Positions 1 to 6,613 of a DNA stretch of 12,645 nt are shown one piece after another. This stretch comes from CAYQDR01 sp964416315 (lineage in GTDB: Bacteria; Methylomirabilota; Methylomirabilia; Rokubacteriales; DASRDR01). Position numbers and translations under genes: made by a program. The notes beneath the pieces were generated by a model, which had not been told where the DNA came from, ran no database searches, and worked only from the letters and a program-made list of their open reading frames with translations. The DNA is taken from positions 1-12,645 of the forward strand of contig CAYQDR010000129.1 in the NCBI GenBank assembly GCA_964416315.1, in the 5' to 3' direction. The first letter of the stretch is position 1. Every line of letters begins with the position of its first letter.

Positions 1-48
1 CCTTCGGCGAAATACCTCATCCTTCAGCATGTCCGCGGGAAACTCACG
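1..48. other. left edge, no feature seen
   Basis: These bases follow the stop codon of the leftmost gene. I see no hairpin with a T-tract and no start of another gene. Confidence 0.4.
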
Positions 49-465
49 CTAGCAGACCTCGCGGACCTGCTCGCGCACGAGCTGGCCGTTCTGGTAGACG
101 CGCTCCTGCACCTGCCGACACCCCTGGGCGGTGCTCCCCTGCGGGTGCATCTCCACCCGCTGCCAGCCGTCGGTCGACTGGTAGGCCACGGGGCGGTTCT
201 GGGTGGCGGCCTCCCGCGCCGCGCGGGCCGAGATCTCCGTCAGGGTGCCCCCGAGGAGCGCCCCCAGGGCGCCGCCGATGACGGCGCCGCGCCAGCGGTT
301 GTTCTTGTCGATCAGGGCGCCCGCCCCGGCGCCGACGGCGGCGCCGGCTCCGGCCCCCTGATAGGTCCGCGGGGTGGTGACGATCGGCTCGGGCTGGACG
401 GCGCAGGCTCCCAGCGAGCCGACGGTGAGCGTGAGCAGGACGACGACTCCGACGATTCTCCGCAT
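49..465 (-). CDS. glycine-zipper outer-membrane lipoprotein (138 aa)
   Basis: Predicted lipoprotein. The start ATG at 465 is preceded by AAGGAGGAG (468-476), which favours it over an in-frame upstream start at 489. Residues 1-20 form a lipoprotein signal peptide (MRR, then a hydrophobic stretch) ending in the lipobox LGA-C with the lipidated Cys at 21. Residues about 37-73 are a run of Gly/Ala with GxxxG spacing (GAGAGAAVGAGAGAL, then IGGALGALLGG), interrupted by a charged KNNRWRG turn. This is the two-segment glycine-zipper pattern of YMGG/17-kDa surface antigen-like proteins. The C-terminal part (95-138) is polar and contains two further cysteines (116 and the last residue) that could pair in the periplasm. 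Family members are usually envelope proteins of unclear biochemical role. The gene lies 43 bases downstream of the secreted protein at 509-814 on the same strand, so the two are probably cotranscribed. Confidence 0.85.
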   Translation of the reverse strand: MRRIVGVVVLLTLTVGSLGACAVQPEPIVTTPRTYQGAGAGAAVGAGAGALIDKNNRWRGAVIGGALGALLGGTLTEISARAAREAATQNRPVAYQSTDGWQRVEMHPQGSTAQGCRQVQERVYQNGQLVREQVREVC

Positions 466-508
466 GACTCCTCCTTGGTGCGCGGGCATGGTCGAGACGG
501 CGGTGGCG

Positions 509-814
509 TCAGCGCGCCCCCGGTCGGATCGTCCCGTTGCGGGGCGTGTCCACCCCGCCCGGCACGACCGGCACGGCGGTCCCCCACCACCCCTCGCGCC
601 GTGCGGCCGCGAGGTCGGCTTCGTCCGCGATGACCGCGCCGCCCAGCCAGTGGATGAGCGACGTGCGGACGGAGAAGACCAGGTGCTGGTCCGTCGCGTA
701 GACGGTCTCGCGCAAGCCCTTCATGAACCGGTCTTCCTGCCCCGACACCTCGGCCCGCGCCGTCGCCGCTCCGAGCAGCAGCGCGGCCGTCGCGATCGCC
801 ATGGTCAGCCTCAT
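509..814 (-). CDS. small secreted protein of unknown function (101 aa)
   Basis: I do not recognise a family. The ATG at 814 has a strong ribosome binding site (AAGGAGG, 820-826, spacing 5). Residues 1-21 are a clear Sec signal peptide (MRLTMAIATAALLLGAATARA) with predicted cleavage at ARA-E. The mature part is about 80 residues. It begins with a charged segment (SGQEDRFMKGLRETVYATDQHLVF), continues through a short hydrophobic stretch (LIHWLGGAVIA), and ends in a basic, Pro/Gly-rich tail. There are no cysteines. It is the first gene of a probable two-gene unit with the lipoprotein at 49-465. About 185 bases upstream is a sigma54-like promoter. A periplasmic or surface partner of the lipoprotein is possible, but that rests only on position. 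Confidence 0.7.
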   Translation of the reverse strand: MRLTMAIATAALLLGAATARAEVSGQEDRFMKGLRETVYATDQHLVFSVRTSLIHWLGGAVIADEADLAAARREGWWGTAVPVVPGGVDTPRNGTIRPGAR

Positions 815-999
815 CCCTGCCTCCTTCCGTGTCGAATCCGCCTCAGCGCGCCTGCGGCTGGAATTCCGGCAACGCCTGCCACGATGCGCGTGTTCGCATG
901 GTCCTCGATCCCTCCGTGCCGAGTTGATGCCCTGGCAGTCTGACGACGGGGTCCCGTGCCGCTATTCGCCCGGGAAGACCCTCCGGACCATGCCCGGGG

Positions 1000-1014
1000 A
1001 GCAAGGCTCGTGCC
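1000..1014 (-). promoter_or_regulatory. sigma54-type (-24/-12) promoter candidate
   Basis: The minus strand reads GGCACG-N4-TTGCT, matching the RpoN consensus TGGCACG-N4-TTGC(A/T) at every conserved base except the first T, which is C. The invariant GG and GC are at the required 12-bp offset. Transcription would start near 990, giving a leader of about 175 nt before the ATG at 814. Sigma54 promoters require an enhancer-binding protein, and palindromic sites lie about 95-150 bp upstream. Experimental proof is absent. Confidence 0.45.
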
Positions 1015-1083
1015 GGAATCGCGTGAGGGTTCGGCAGAGCAAGGGGTTGGAGGACAGTGGGGCGTTGCCGTGCGGCAGAGTCC

Positions 1084-1139
1084 CGGGGAAATGCCCGTTG
1101 AGCGCGGGGAAATCCCCGCGGCATCCGGGAAAACCCGGA
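1084..1139 (-). repeat. three palindromic repeats at 21-bp period (candidate activator sites or terminator)
   Basis: On the plus strand, GGGGAAATGCCCG begins at 1085, GGGGAAATCCCCG at 1106 and GGGAAAACCCGG at 1127, exactly 21 bp apart. The second forms a perfect 7-bp stem (1103-1109 with 1114-1120, loop AAAT). The third forms a 6-bp stem (1124-1129 with 1134-1139, loop AAAA). The first is weaker (CGGG 1084-1087 with CCCG 1094-1097). A spacing of two helical turns puts the sites on one face of DNA, as expected for an activator binding upstream of the sigma54-like promoter. They begin 9 bp past the peptidase stop, so transcript hairpins acting as a terminator are the alternative. No T-tract follows. 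Confidence 0.55.
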
Positions 1140-1147
1140 GGCGCGCG

Positions 1148-3658
1148 TCAGCGTTGCGGGCGGACGCTACGGCCGCGCGGGCGGGCGCCGGCTCTCTCGA
1201 CGTCGCCACGGATCGCGCGCAGGGCCTCGGCCGCGGTGCGGCGGATCCGCCCGTCCACGTCGCGGGCCTCGGCGAGCGCCTCGAGTCGGGGGATCGCCCG
1301 GTCGTCGCCGAGCTGGCCGAGCGCGCCGATGGCCGCGAGCTGCACGCGGAGGTTCGCGTCGCGCGTGCGCGCCAGGAGCGTCGCGAGCGCGGCCCGGTCG
1401 CCCCGACCGAGGCGCGCGAGCATGCGGAGGGCGGCCATCCGGGAGGGGTGGGGGTGGCCGTAGCGGGTCCGCGCACGGAGGGTCGCCAGCGTCCCGTCCG
1501 CGCCGAGCTCCGCGAGCCCCTCGACCGCGCCGACCCGCACCGTGTCGTTCCAGGACTCGGCCTCCCGCAGGGCGCGCCGGAGGACGGGCGCCACGTCGCG
1601 GTCGCGCGTCCGGCCGAGGGCGCGGAGGGCCTCGGCGGCGACGAAGTAGGACGGGTCCTCGCGCCCGAGACGCGTCAGGACGGGGACCGCCCGGGCGCTG
1701 CGGAACTCGCCGAGCGCGCGGACGACGGCGCGCCGGGCCCGCGGGTCGGCCACGCGCACCGCGGCGAGTAGCGCCGCGAGGGCCGCCTCGCTCCGGATCT
1801 GGCCCAGGGCGGTCGCGATCTCCACCTGGACGGCCCAGACGCGCTCGCGGCGGAGGGCCGCGGCCAGCCAGGCGACGGCCTCGGCGGTGCCCAGGCGACC
1901 CAGGGTCTGCGCCGCCCGGATCCGGCCGAGCGGGTGCCCGTCGCGCGTGAGCTGGGCCCGCCAGAGCGGCGCGGGGAGCCCGATCTCCCACCGCGCGAGG
2001 AGCCAGTGGTCCGGGTCCACGCGGACCATCTCGGGCTCCCGGGGAAGCCGGTACGCGAACCGCTGCTCCTTCTGGTCCAGGGTCTCCTTGACGCGCTTCC
2101 GCCGACGCGCGCCGCGCCCCCAGGCGAGCTCGAGCTCGAGCGGCAGCGCGAAGAGCGCGACGTCGTCACCCGTCTTCTGGGTCTGGCGGACGACGACGTG
2201 GGCGCGGCGGGTCCGGGCGTCCCACCAGTAGGCCACCCGGAGCTCCGGGTGGCCGGCCTTGTAGACCCACTGGTCGAAGAAGCGCCGGAGGTTCCGGCCG
2301 GTGGCTTCCTCGATCGCCACGACGAGGTCGGCGGTCTCCACCGACCCGCCGCGGTGCTTCCGGAGGTAGTGGCGGATCGCGCGCCGGAAGTCGCGGTCGC
2401 CGAGGACGTGGCGGAGCATGTGCAGCACGCACGCCCCCTTCTCGTAGAGGTGCCGGTCGAAGAGGTCCGAGGGGGTGCGCCAGAGGTTGGTCACGATCGG
2501 CCGGCGGTAGCGCTCCCGGTCCTCGTCGAAGTAGGCGCGGCCGTTCTGCCACATCTCGACGGCGAACTCGTCGCGCCCGCGGTCGTGCTCGACGAACAGC
2601 GCGTCGCCGTAGGTCGCGAACGACTCGTTGAGCCAGGCATGGCTCCAGTCGCGGCACGTCAGGAGATCCCCGAACCACTGGTGCGCTAGCTCGTGGGCCA
2701 TGAGGCCCGTCGCGAGCGGCTCGACCTCGACGTGGGCGCGCGCGTCGTGGAGCACCGTGTCGGTCTGGGTCGTCGCGGAGGTGTTCTCCATGCCGCCGTA
2801 GATGAAGTCGGCGGCCGCCACCTGGGCGTACTTCTCGTAGGGGTAGCGGATCCCCGCCAGCCGCGAGAAGAAGGCCATCGCCTTCGGGGTCTTGCCGAAC
2901 GCGCGCCGCATGTCGGCCTCGCGCCCGCGCTCGCAGTAGTAGGTGATCGGGATCCCGCGCCAGGCATCCCGCAGCTCGCGGAAGCGGCCGACGGCGAGCG
3001 TCACGAGGTAGGGCGCGTGGGGAACGGCGAGCCGCCAGTGCCAGGTCACGCGGCCGCGCCCCGCCCGCCGACGGGCGAGGAGCCGCCCGTTCGAGACGGC
3101 GACGAAGTCGGCCGGGATCGTGGCGAGGAGCTCCGTCGTCGCCCGCTCGTGCGGGGCGTCGTGGCAGGGGAACCAGTAGCGCGCGTACTCGTCCTGCCCC
3201 TGCGTCCAGGCCTGGGTCGGTCGCCGGGGGTACGCGCGGTCCGGGCGGATGAACCAGAGGCCGAGCCGCGGGCGAACGAGCCGGTAGTCCACGCTCACCT
3301 CGGTCTCCTGCCCGGCCGCGAGCGGGCGCGGGAGCCGGACCACGAGGCGCCGCCCGTCGTAGCGGTGGCGGAGGCGGCGCCCCGTCGCCCCGCGCACGCG
3401 CACCCGGCGGAAGCCGACCGCGTCGAAGGCGAGCTCGCCGACGCCGTCGCGGAAGGCCCGGAGGCGGGTCGTGCAGCGCGCGGTCGCGGCGCGGGCCCGG
3501 AGGTCCAGGTCGAGGGCGAGCCGGATGTGGAGCGTGTCGAACGTCCGATCGGGCGCCCAGCGGGGCTCGGTGCCCGCGAGCGCGTAGCGCGGATCGGGCG
3601 CGACGGTGGCGCGCGCGAGCGCCTCATCGCCCAGGTCGAGACGGCGGCAGTAGTCCAT
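1148..3658 (-). CDS. M1 family zinc aminopeptidase with C-terminal HEAT-like repeats (836 aa)
   Basis: Predicted to remove N-terminal residues from peptides using one catalytic zinc. Numbering is from ATG 3658, chosen over the adjacent in-frame GTG at 3661; AGGAGGAG lies at 3661-3668. Residues about 30-225 form the N-terminal beta domain. The substrate-binding GGMEN motif is at 288-292. The zinc site HELAH is at 322-326, with the third ligand Glu345 in WLNES exactly 18 residues later. The transition-state Tyr405 lies in LYEKG. The catalytic domain ends near 475 and a beta domain follows to about 560. Residues about 565-818 are repeated helical pairs such as AAQTLGRLGTAEAVAWLAAAL and AIGALGQLGDDRAIPRLEAL, typical of HEAT/PBS-lyase repeats. 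No signal peptide is visible, so it is probably cytoplasmic. All catalytic residues are present. It resembles bacterial M1 enzymes with HEAT tails rather than classical PepN. Confidence 0.93.
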   Translation of the reverse strand: MDYCRRLDLGDEALARATVAPDPRYALAGTEPRWAPDRTFDTLHIRLALDLDLRARAATARCTTRLRAFRDGVGELAFDAVGFRRVRVRGATGRRLRHRYDGRRLVVRLPRPLAAGQETEVSVDYRLVRPRLGLWFIRPDRAYPRRPTQAWTQGQDEYARYWFPCHDAPHERATTELLATIPADFVAVSNGRLLARRRAGRGRVTWHWRLAVPHAPYLVTLAVGRFRELRDAWRGIPITYYCERGREADMRRAFGKTPKAMAFFSRLAGIRYPYEKYAQVAAADFIYGGMENTSATTQTDTVLHDARAHVEVEPLATGLMAHELAHQWFGDLLTCRDWSHAWLNESFATYGDALFVEHDRGRDEFAVEMWQNGRAYFDEDRERYRRPIVTNLWRTPSDLFDRHLYEKGACVLHMLRHVLGDRDFRRAIRHYLRKHRGGSVETADLVVAIEEATGRNLRRFFDQWVYKAGHPELRVAYWWDARTRRAHVVVRQTQKTGDDVALFALPLELELAWGRGARRRKRVKETLDQKEQRFAYRLPREPEMVRVDPDHWLLARWEIGLPAPLWRAQLTRDGHPLGRIRAAQTLGRLGTAEAVAWLAAALRRERVWAVQVEIATALGQIRSEAALAALLAAVRVADPRARRAVVRALGEFRSARAVPVLTRLGREDPSYFVAAEALRALGRTRDRDVAPVLRRALREAESWNDTVRVGAVEGLAELGADGTLATLRARTRYGHPHPSRMAALRMLARLGRGDRAALATLLARTRDANLRVQLAAIGALGQLGDDRAIPRLEALAEARDVDGRIRRTAAEALRAIRGDVERAGARPRGRSVRPQR

Positions 3659-3712
3659 CACTCCTCCTCTGGTGACCCGTGGTGACGCGCCCGGCGGGCG
3701 GCGATCCTCCCC

Positions 3713-3741
3713 TGTCTACCGGCCACGCCGAGCCTTGTCAA
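3713..3741 (-). promoter_or_regulatory. sigma70-type promoter of the M1 peptidase
   Basis: The minus strand has a perfect -35 TTGACA (3741-3736), a 17-bp spacer and TAGACA (3718-3713) as a -10. This predicts a start near 3706 and a leader of about 48 nt before the ATG at 3658. The position and spacing are good; the -10 is only a partial match. Confidence 0.55.
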
Positions 3742-3763
3742 GCGCGCGGCGACCGGTCATGAT
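3735..3763 (+). promoter_or_regulatory. possible divergent promoter of the enolase-superfamily gene
   Basis: TTGTCA (3735-3740) is followed after 17 bp by CATGAT (3758-3763). It would start transcription near 3770, about 44 nt before ATG 3814. Its -35 overlaps the -35 of the opposite promoter within the 9-bp palindrome CTTGTCAAG. The -10 match is weak. Confidence 0.3.
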
Positions 3764-3813
3764 TCCGGGAGCGCCTGCGGCCGACCCGGCCGGGCGCGGA
3801 AGCGAGGCCACCG

Positions 3814-4935
3814 ATGAAGATCACCGACGTGCGGGCCATCCCGCTCGCGATCCCGTACCGGCGCACGGAGCTGCCGTCCCCCTGGACCGACGGTGTGCGG
3901 CGGCAGCTCCTCGTGCGGGTCCAGACCGACGACGGGCTCGTCGGCTGGGGCGAGGCCTTCGCCCTCGGGCCGACGCTCGCGGTCTGCCACGTGATCGAGG
4001 AGAGCCTCCGGCCCCTCCTCCTCGGCGAGCCGCCGACCGAGATCGAGCGGCTGACCGACCGGCTGCACCGGGCGACGCTCCTCTTCGCCCGGCGCGGGCT
4101 CGGGATGTTCGCGATCAGCGGCGTGGAGCTCGCCCTCTGGGACCTGGCCGGCAAGGCGCGCGGCGTTCCGGCCTACGAGCTCCTCGGCGGGCTCGTCCAG
4201 CCGCGGGTCCGCGCCTACGCGAGCCTCCTCCGGTACGAGCGGCCGGAGCACGTCGCGGCGGCGGCGCGCGAGGCCGTCGCGCGGGGCTTCGCCGGCGTCA
4301 AGCTCCACCAGACCGACCTGGCCTCGGTCCGCGCGGCGCGGGAGGCCGTCGGGGGCGACGTCGCGCTGATGCTCGACGTCAACTGCCCGTGGTCCCCGGC
4401 GGAGGCGATCCGCGTGGGGCGCGCCCTCGCCGAGTACGAGCTGGCCTGGTTCGAGGAGCCCGTGTGGCCGCCGGAGGACTACCGGGGCCTCGCCGAGGTG
4501 GCGGCCGCGCTGGAGACGCCCCTGGCGGCCGGGGAGAACGAGGCGACCGTGTTCGGCTTCCGCGAGCTGATCGCGCAGCGTGCGGTGGACATCCTCCAGC
4601 CGAGCGTGACGAAGGTCGGCGGGCTCGGGGAGGCGAAGAAGATCTGCACGCTGGCGGCGGCCTGGAACGTGGCCGTCGTCCCGCACTCGTTCTACTTCGG
4701 GCCGGGGCTCGCCGCGACACTCCACCTGATCGCGGCGACGCCGGGCCTCGCGTGGGTGGAGTACCCCGGGGGCGAGCTGGAGACGCCGATCCTCACGGCA
4801 CCGATCCGGGCGACGGAGGGCTCAGTCGCCGTCCCGGGCGGGCCGGGGCTCGGGGTCGAGATCAACGAGGACGCGGTGCAGCGGTATCCGTACGCGGCGG
4901 GCGCGGCGCGGCCCTTCACCACTGTCGTGCGGTAG
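3814..4935 (+). CDS. enolase-superfamily enzyme, mandelate racemase/muconate lactonizing type (373 aa)
   Basis: Member of the superfamily that abstracts a proton alpha to a carboxylate, with Mg2+ holding the enolate; likely substrates are acid sugars or related hydroxy acids. Residues 1-130 form the N-terminal capping domain and 135-370 the beta/alpha barrel. Visible active-site residues are Lys163-x-His165 (GVKLHQ), metal ligands Asp188 (MLDVN), Glu214 (FEEP) and Glu241 (AGENE), His291 (VVPHS) on the seventh strand, and Glu316 (WVEYP). The usual second Lys of KxK is His. The Asp that pairs with the seventh-strand His in mandelate racemase (in QPD) is Ser264 here (QPSVTKVGG). The exact reaction is therefore unclear. 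ATG 3814 has a weak GAGG site six bases upstream. It is followed after 10 bp by a MocA-type dehydrogenase, probably in one operon. Confidence 0.9.
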   Translation: MKITDVRAIPLAIPYRRTELPSPWTDGVRRQLLVRVQTDDGLVGWGEAFALGPTLAVCHVIEESLRPLLLGEPPTEIERLTDRLHRATLLFARRGLGMFAISGVELALWDLAGKARGVPAYELLGGLVQPRVRAYASLLRYERPEHVAAAAREAVARGFAGVKLHQTDLASVRAAREAVGGDVALMLDVNCPWSPAEAIRVGRALAEYELAWFEEPVWPPEDYRGLAEVAAALETPLAAGENEATVFGFRELIAQRAVDILQPSVTKVGGLGEAKKICTLAAAWNVAVVPHSFYFGPGLAATLHLIAATPGLAWVEYPGGELETPILTAPIRATEGSVAVPGGPGLGVEINEDAVQRYPYAAGAARPFTTVVR

Positions 4936-4945
4936 CGGCGCTATC

Positions 4946-5932
4946 ATGGTCTTCACGGTGAGCGATCCGCGCCCGCTCCGCGTCGCCGTCCTCGGCCTGG
5001 GCTACATCGGCCGGGAGATCCACCTGCCGACGCTCCGGCAGCGCGCGGACATCGAGGTGGTCGGCCTGGTGGACGTGAACGCCGAGGCCCTCGTCCGCGG
5101 CCTGCGGGAGTCGGGCTTCGGACCGGGCTTCGCCTCGCTCGAGGCGCTCCTCGACGCGGGCGTCCCCGACTGCGCGTTCGTCCTGACCCCGAAGCCGCTC
5201 CACCATGCGCAGGTCACGCGCCTGCTCGAGGCCGGCGTGGACGTCTTCTGCGAGAAGCCCCTCACGATGCGCCTCGCGGAGGCCGAGGAGCTCGCGGAGC
5301 TGGCCGCCGCCCGCCGGCGGATCCTCATGGTCGGCTACAACCGGCGGTACGCGCCGGTCTACGTCCGGGCCCGCGAGGCCTTCACCGATCCCGGGCCCGA
5401 GGCGATCGTCGCGATGAAGAACCGGCCGGGCACGGAGTACCGGGCCACGTTCGACAACGCGATCCACATGGTGGACCTCCTCCGCTGGTTCTGCGGTGAG
5501 GCGGCGGACGTGCAGGGCTACGCGCAGTACGCGGACCCGTACTACGAGACCACGGCCGTGGCGGCGCTCCGGTTCGAGGGCGGGGCCCTGGGCGTCCTCA
5601 TGGCGAACCGCTCGACGTCGCACTGGGTCGAGCGGCTCGAGGTCTTCGGCCACGGGCGCTCGGCGATCGTGGACGCCCCGGACCGCGTCAGCCTCGGCCG
5701 GGAATCGACGGCGGAGGTTTCCGAGATGACGGCGCTCCACATGGGCTGGGCGCACGTCGCCGACAAGATGGGGTTCCGCCAGGAGGTGGACCACTTCTTC
5801 GAGTGCGTGCGGACCCGGCAGGCGCCGCGCACGAGCGCGGCCGAGGCGGTGAGGACCCAGGCCCTCATGGATCGGCTGCTGAAGGCGCTGGGGTTGCCCC
5901 TGTCCGGCAAGGAAGGTACACCGAGGCCCTGA
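4946..5932 (+). CDS. Gfo/Idh/MocA family NAD(P)-dependent oxidoreductase (328 aa)
   Basis: Predicted cytoplasmic dehydrogenase acting on a sugar, cyclitol or related hydroxy compound. A Rossmann fold starts at residue 11 with GLGYIG (17-22), and an acidic residue after strand 2 (VGLVDVN, Asp43) is consistent with NAD preference. EKP at 103-105 supplies the catalytic Lys104. Asp170 and His174 (FDNAIHMVD) match the Asp-x3-His pair of inositol dehydrogenase. GYNRRY (130-135) is also typical. Length is normal for the family. It starts 10 bp after the preceding enolase-superfamily gene with no clear ribosome binding site, which suggests translational coupling; an in-frame GTG at 4958 is an alternative. 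The last residues (about GKEGTPRP) are read from DNA that in another frame encodes the end of a lost enolase-superfamily gene, so the native C-terminus may have been altered. Confidence 0.9.
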   Translation: MVFTVSDPRPLRVAVLGLGYIGREIHLPTLRQRADIEVVGLVDVNAEALVRGLRESGFGPGFASLEALLDAGVPDCAFVLTPKPLHHAQVTRLLEAGVDVFCEKPLTMRLAEAEELAELAAARRRILMVGYNRRYAPVYVRAREAFTDPGPEAIVAMKNRPGTEYRATFDNAIHMVDLLRWFCGEAADVQGYAQYADPYYETTAVAALRFEGGALGVLMANRSTSHWVERLEVFGHGRSAIVDAPDRVSLGRESTAEVSEMTALHMGWAHVADKMGFRQEVDHFFECVRTRQAPRTSAAEAVRTQALMDRLLKALGLPLSGKEGTPRP

Positions 5933-6099
5933 AGGTGGCGGCGATGGCGCAGGAGTTCCACGTGCCGATGTGGGTGACGGGGGAGCGGTTGTTCCGCGAC
6001 CCGCCGAAGCCGCTCCGGGGGACGGTGACGCTGACCGAGCGGCCCGGGCTCGGGCTGGAGCCGAACGAGGACGTCCTGCGGGAGACGCGGGAAGCGTGA
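5911..6099 (+). pseudogene. C-terminal remnant of a second enolase-superfamily gene
   Basis: In the frame ending at TGA 6097-6099 the DNA reads TEALKVAAMAQEFHVP, the usual helix and strand before the seventh barrel strand. Soon after it reads DPPKPLRGTVTLTERPGLGLEPNEDV, the standard C-terminal closing segment of mandelate racemase-type proteins. The intact neighbour has the equivalent PGLGVEINEDA. Everything N-terminal of this is missing, and about 50-60 residues that normally lie between the two blocks also appear lost (inferred from family layout). An ATG at 5944 could express about 51 residues, but no active-site residues would be present. The first 22 bases overlap the end of the dehydrogenase in a different frame. 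Confidence 0.7.
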
Positions 6100-6110
6100 G
6101 GGAGGAGAGC

Positions 6111-6553
6111 ATGCGCAGAGGCCTCGCGATCGTCGTCGTGCTGGGGCTGGTGGCGGGCATGTGCGCTTCAAGGCACAGGTTCAACGCGGCATCCCCTACC
6201 GTTGCTGGATTCACATGAAGGTGGGAAGGCCGAAGGGCAGGTCGCAGGCGAACCTGCTCTACGTGCAATTCACGGACGCGGTGGATAAGGCAGACAAGGA
6301 GGTGTTCAAGCCGGGCACCGGGAGTTACCTGACCGCGCAGAGGCCAGCGCGGGAGGGCTGGACGTGGGTGGGGTGCGACCTGGCGGACCGCAAGTCGTCC
6401 GAGCCTCTGATCTATTTCCGGACCAGCGGCGAGGTCACCGTACGCGTGCAGGCGGGGATGGAAGGGGTCGGGTTCGACCAAGTTCTGCTGAGCCCCGCAC
6501 GGTTCCTGAGCAAGCCGCCCTCCGAGGCGGTCGTTCCCAAGCCACAGCGATAA
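6111..6553 (+). pseudogene. secreted protein remnant: signal peptide joined out of frame to a carbohydrate-binding-like domain
   Basis: ATG 6111 follows a good ribosome binding site (GGAGGAG, 6101-6107) and encodes a signal peptide (MRRGLAIVVVLGLVAGMCA). This frame stops at 6218. A different frame beginning around 6155-6161 (GTG) continues to TAA 6551-6553 with about 130 residues: YRCWIHMKVG, YVQFTDAVD, GWTWVGCDL, then IYFRTSGEVTVRVQAGMEGV and DQVLLSPARFL. The last block is characteristic of the beta-sandwich carbohydrate-binding-like domain found attached to many secreted bacterial proteins. The probable history is one exported protein that lost its central part by a deletion near 6155-6165 which also shifted the frame. 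A cytoplasmic product from GTG 6161 is possible but would lack export. Function unknown. Confidence 0.6.
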
Positions 6554-6574
6554 GGCGTCCGGGGCGTACCGGCT

Positions 6575-6589
6575 ACTCCGCGACGGAGT
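6575..6589. terminator. small hairpin between convergent genes
   Basis: ACTCCG (6575-6580) and CGGAGT (6584-6589) form a 6-bp stem with loop CGA, in the 60-bp gap between the convergent remnant and the permease stop. No T-tract follows on either strand, so a terminator role is only a guess from position. Confidence 0.25.
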
Positions 6590-6613
6590 CCGACGGGCGC
6601 AACCAGCGCGACC

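Larger units (their letters stand above)
815..1147. other. intergenic regulatory region (333 bp)
   Basis: No coding region is convincing here. The stretch contains a sigma54-like element at 1000-1014 and three phased palindromes at 1084-1139, listed separately. Everything else I looked at (for example the GGAATTCC palindrome near 861) lacks a clear role. It is both the 3' flank of the peptidase gene and the 5' flank of the secreted-protein pair. Confidence 0.5.

Noticed and set aside
869..881. second sigma54-like sequence TGGCAGGCGTTGC on the minus strand
   Set aside because: The GG-to-GC offset is 10 rather than the required 12 bp.
1084..1139. CRISPR array
   Set aside because: Only three short palindromic units with 21-bp period and no unique spacers of CRISPR size; no cas genes.
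4916..6481. 521-codon minus-strand open frame over the dehydrogenase and remnants
   Set aside because: His/Arg/Leu-rich shadow of a convincing MocA-type gene; no start context or motifs.
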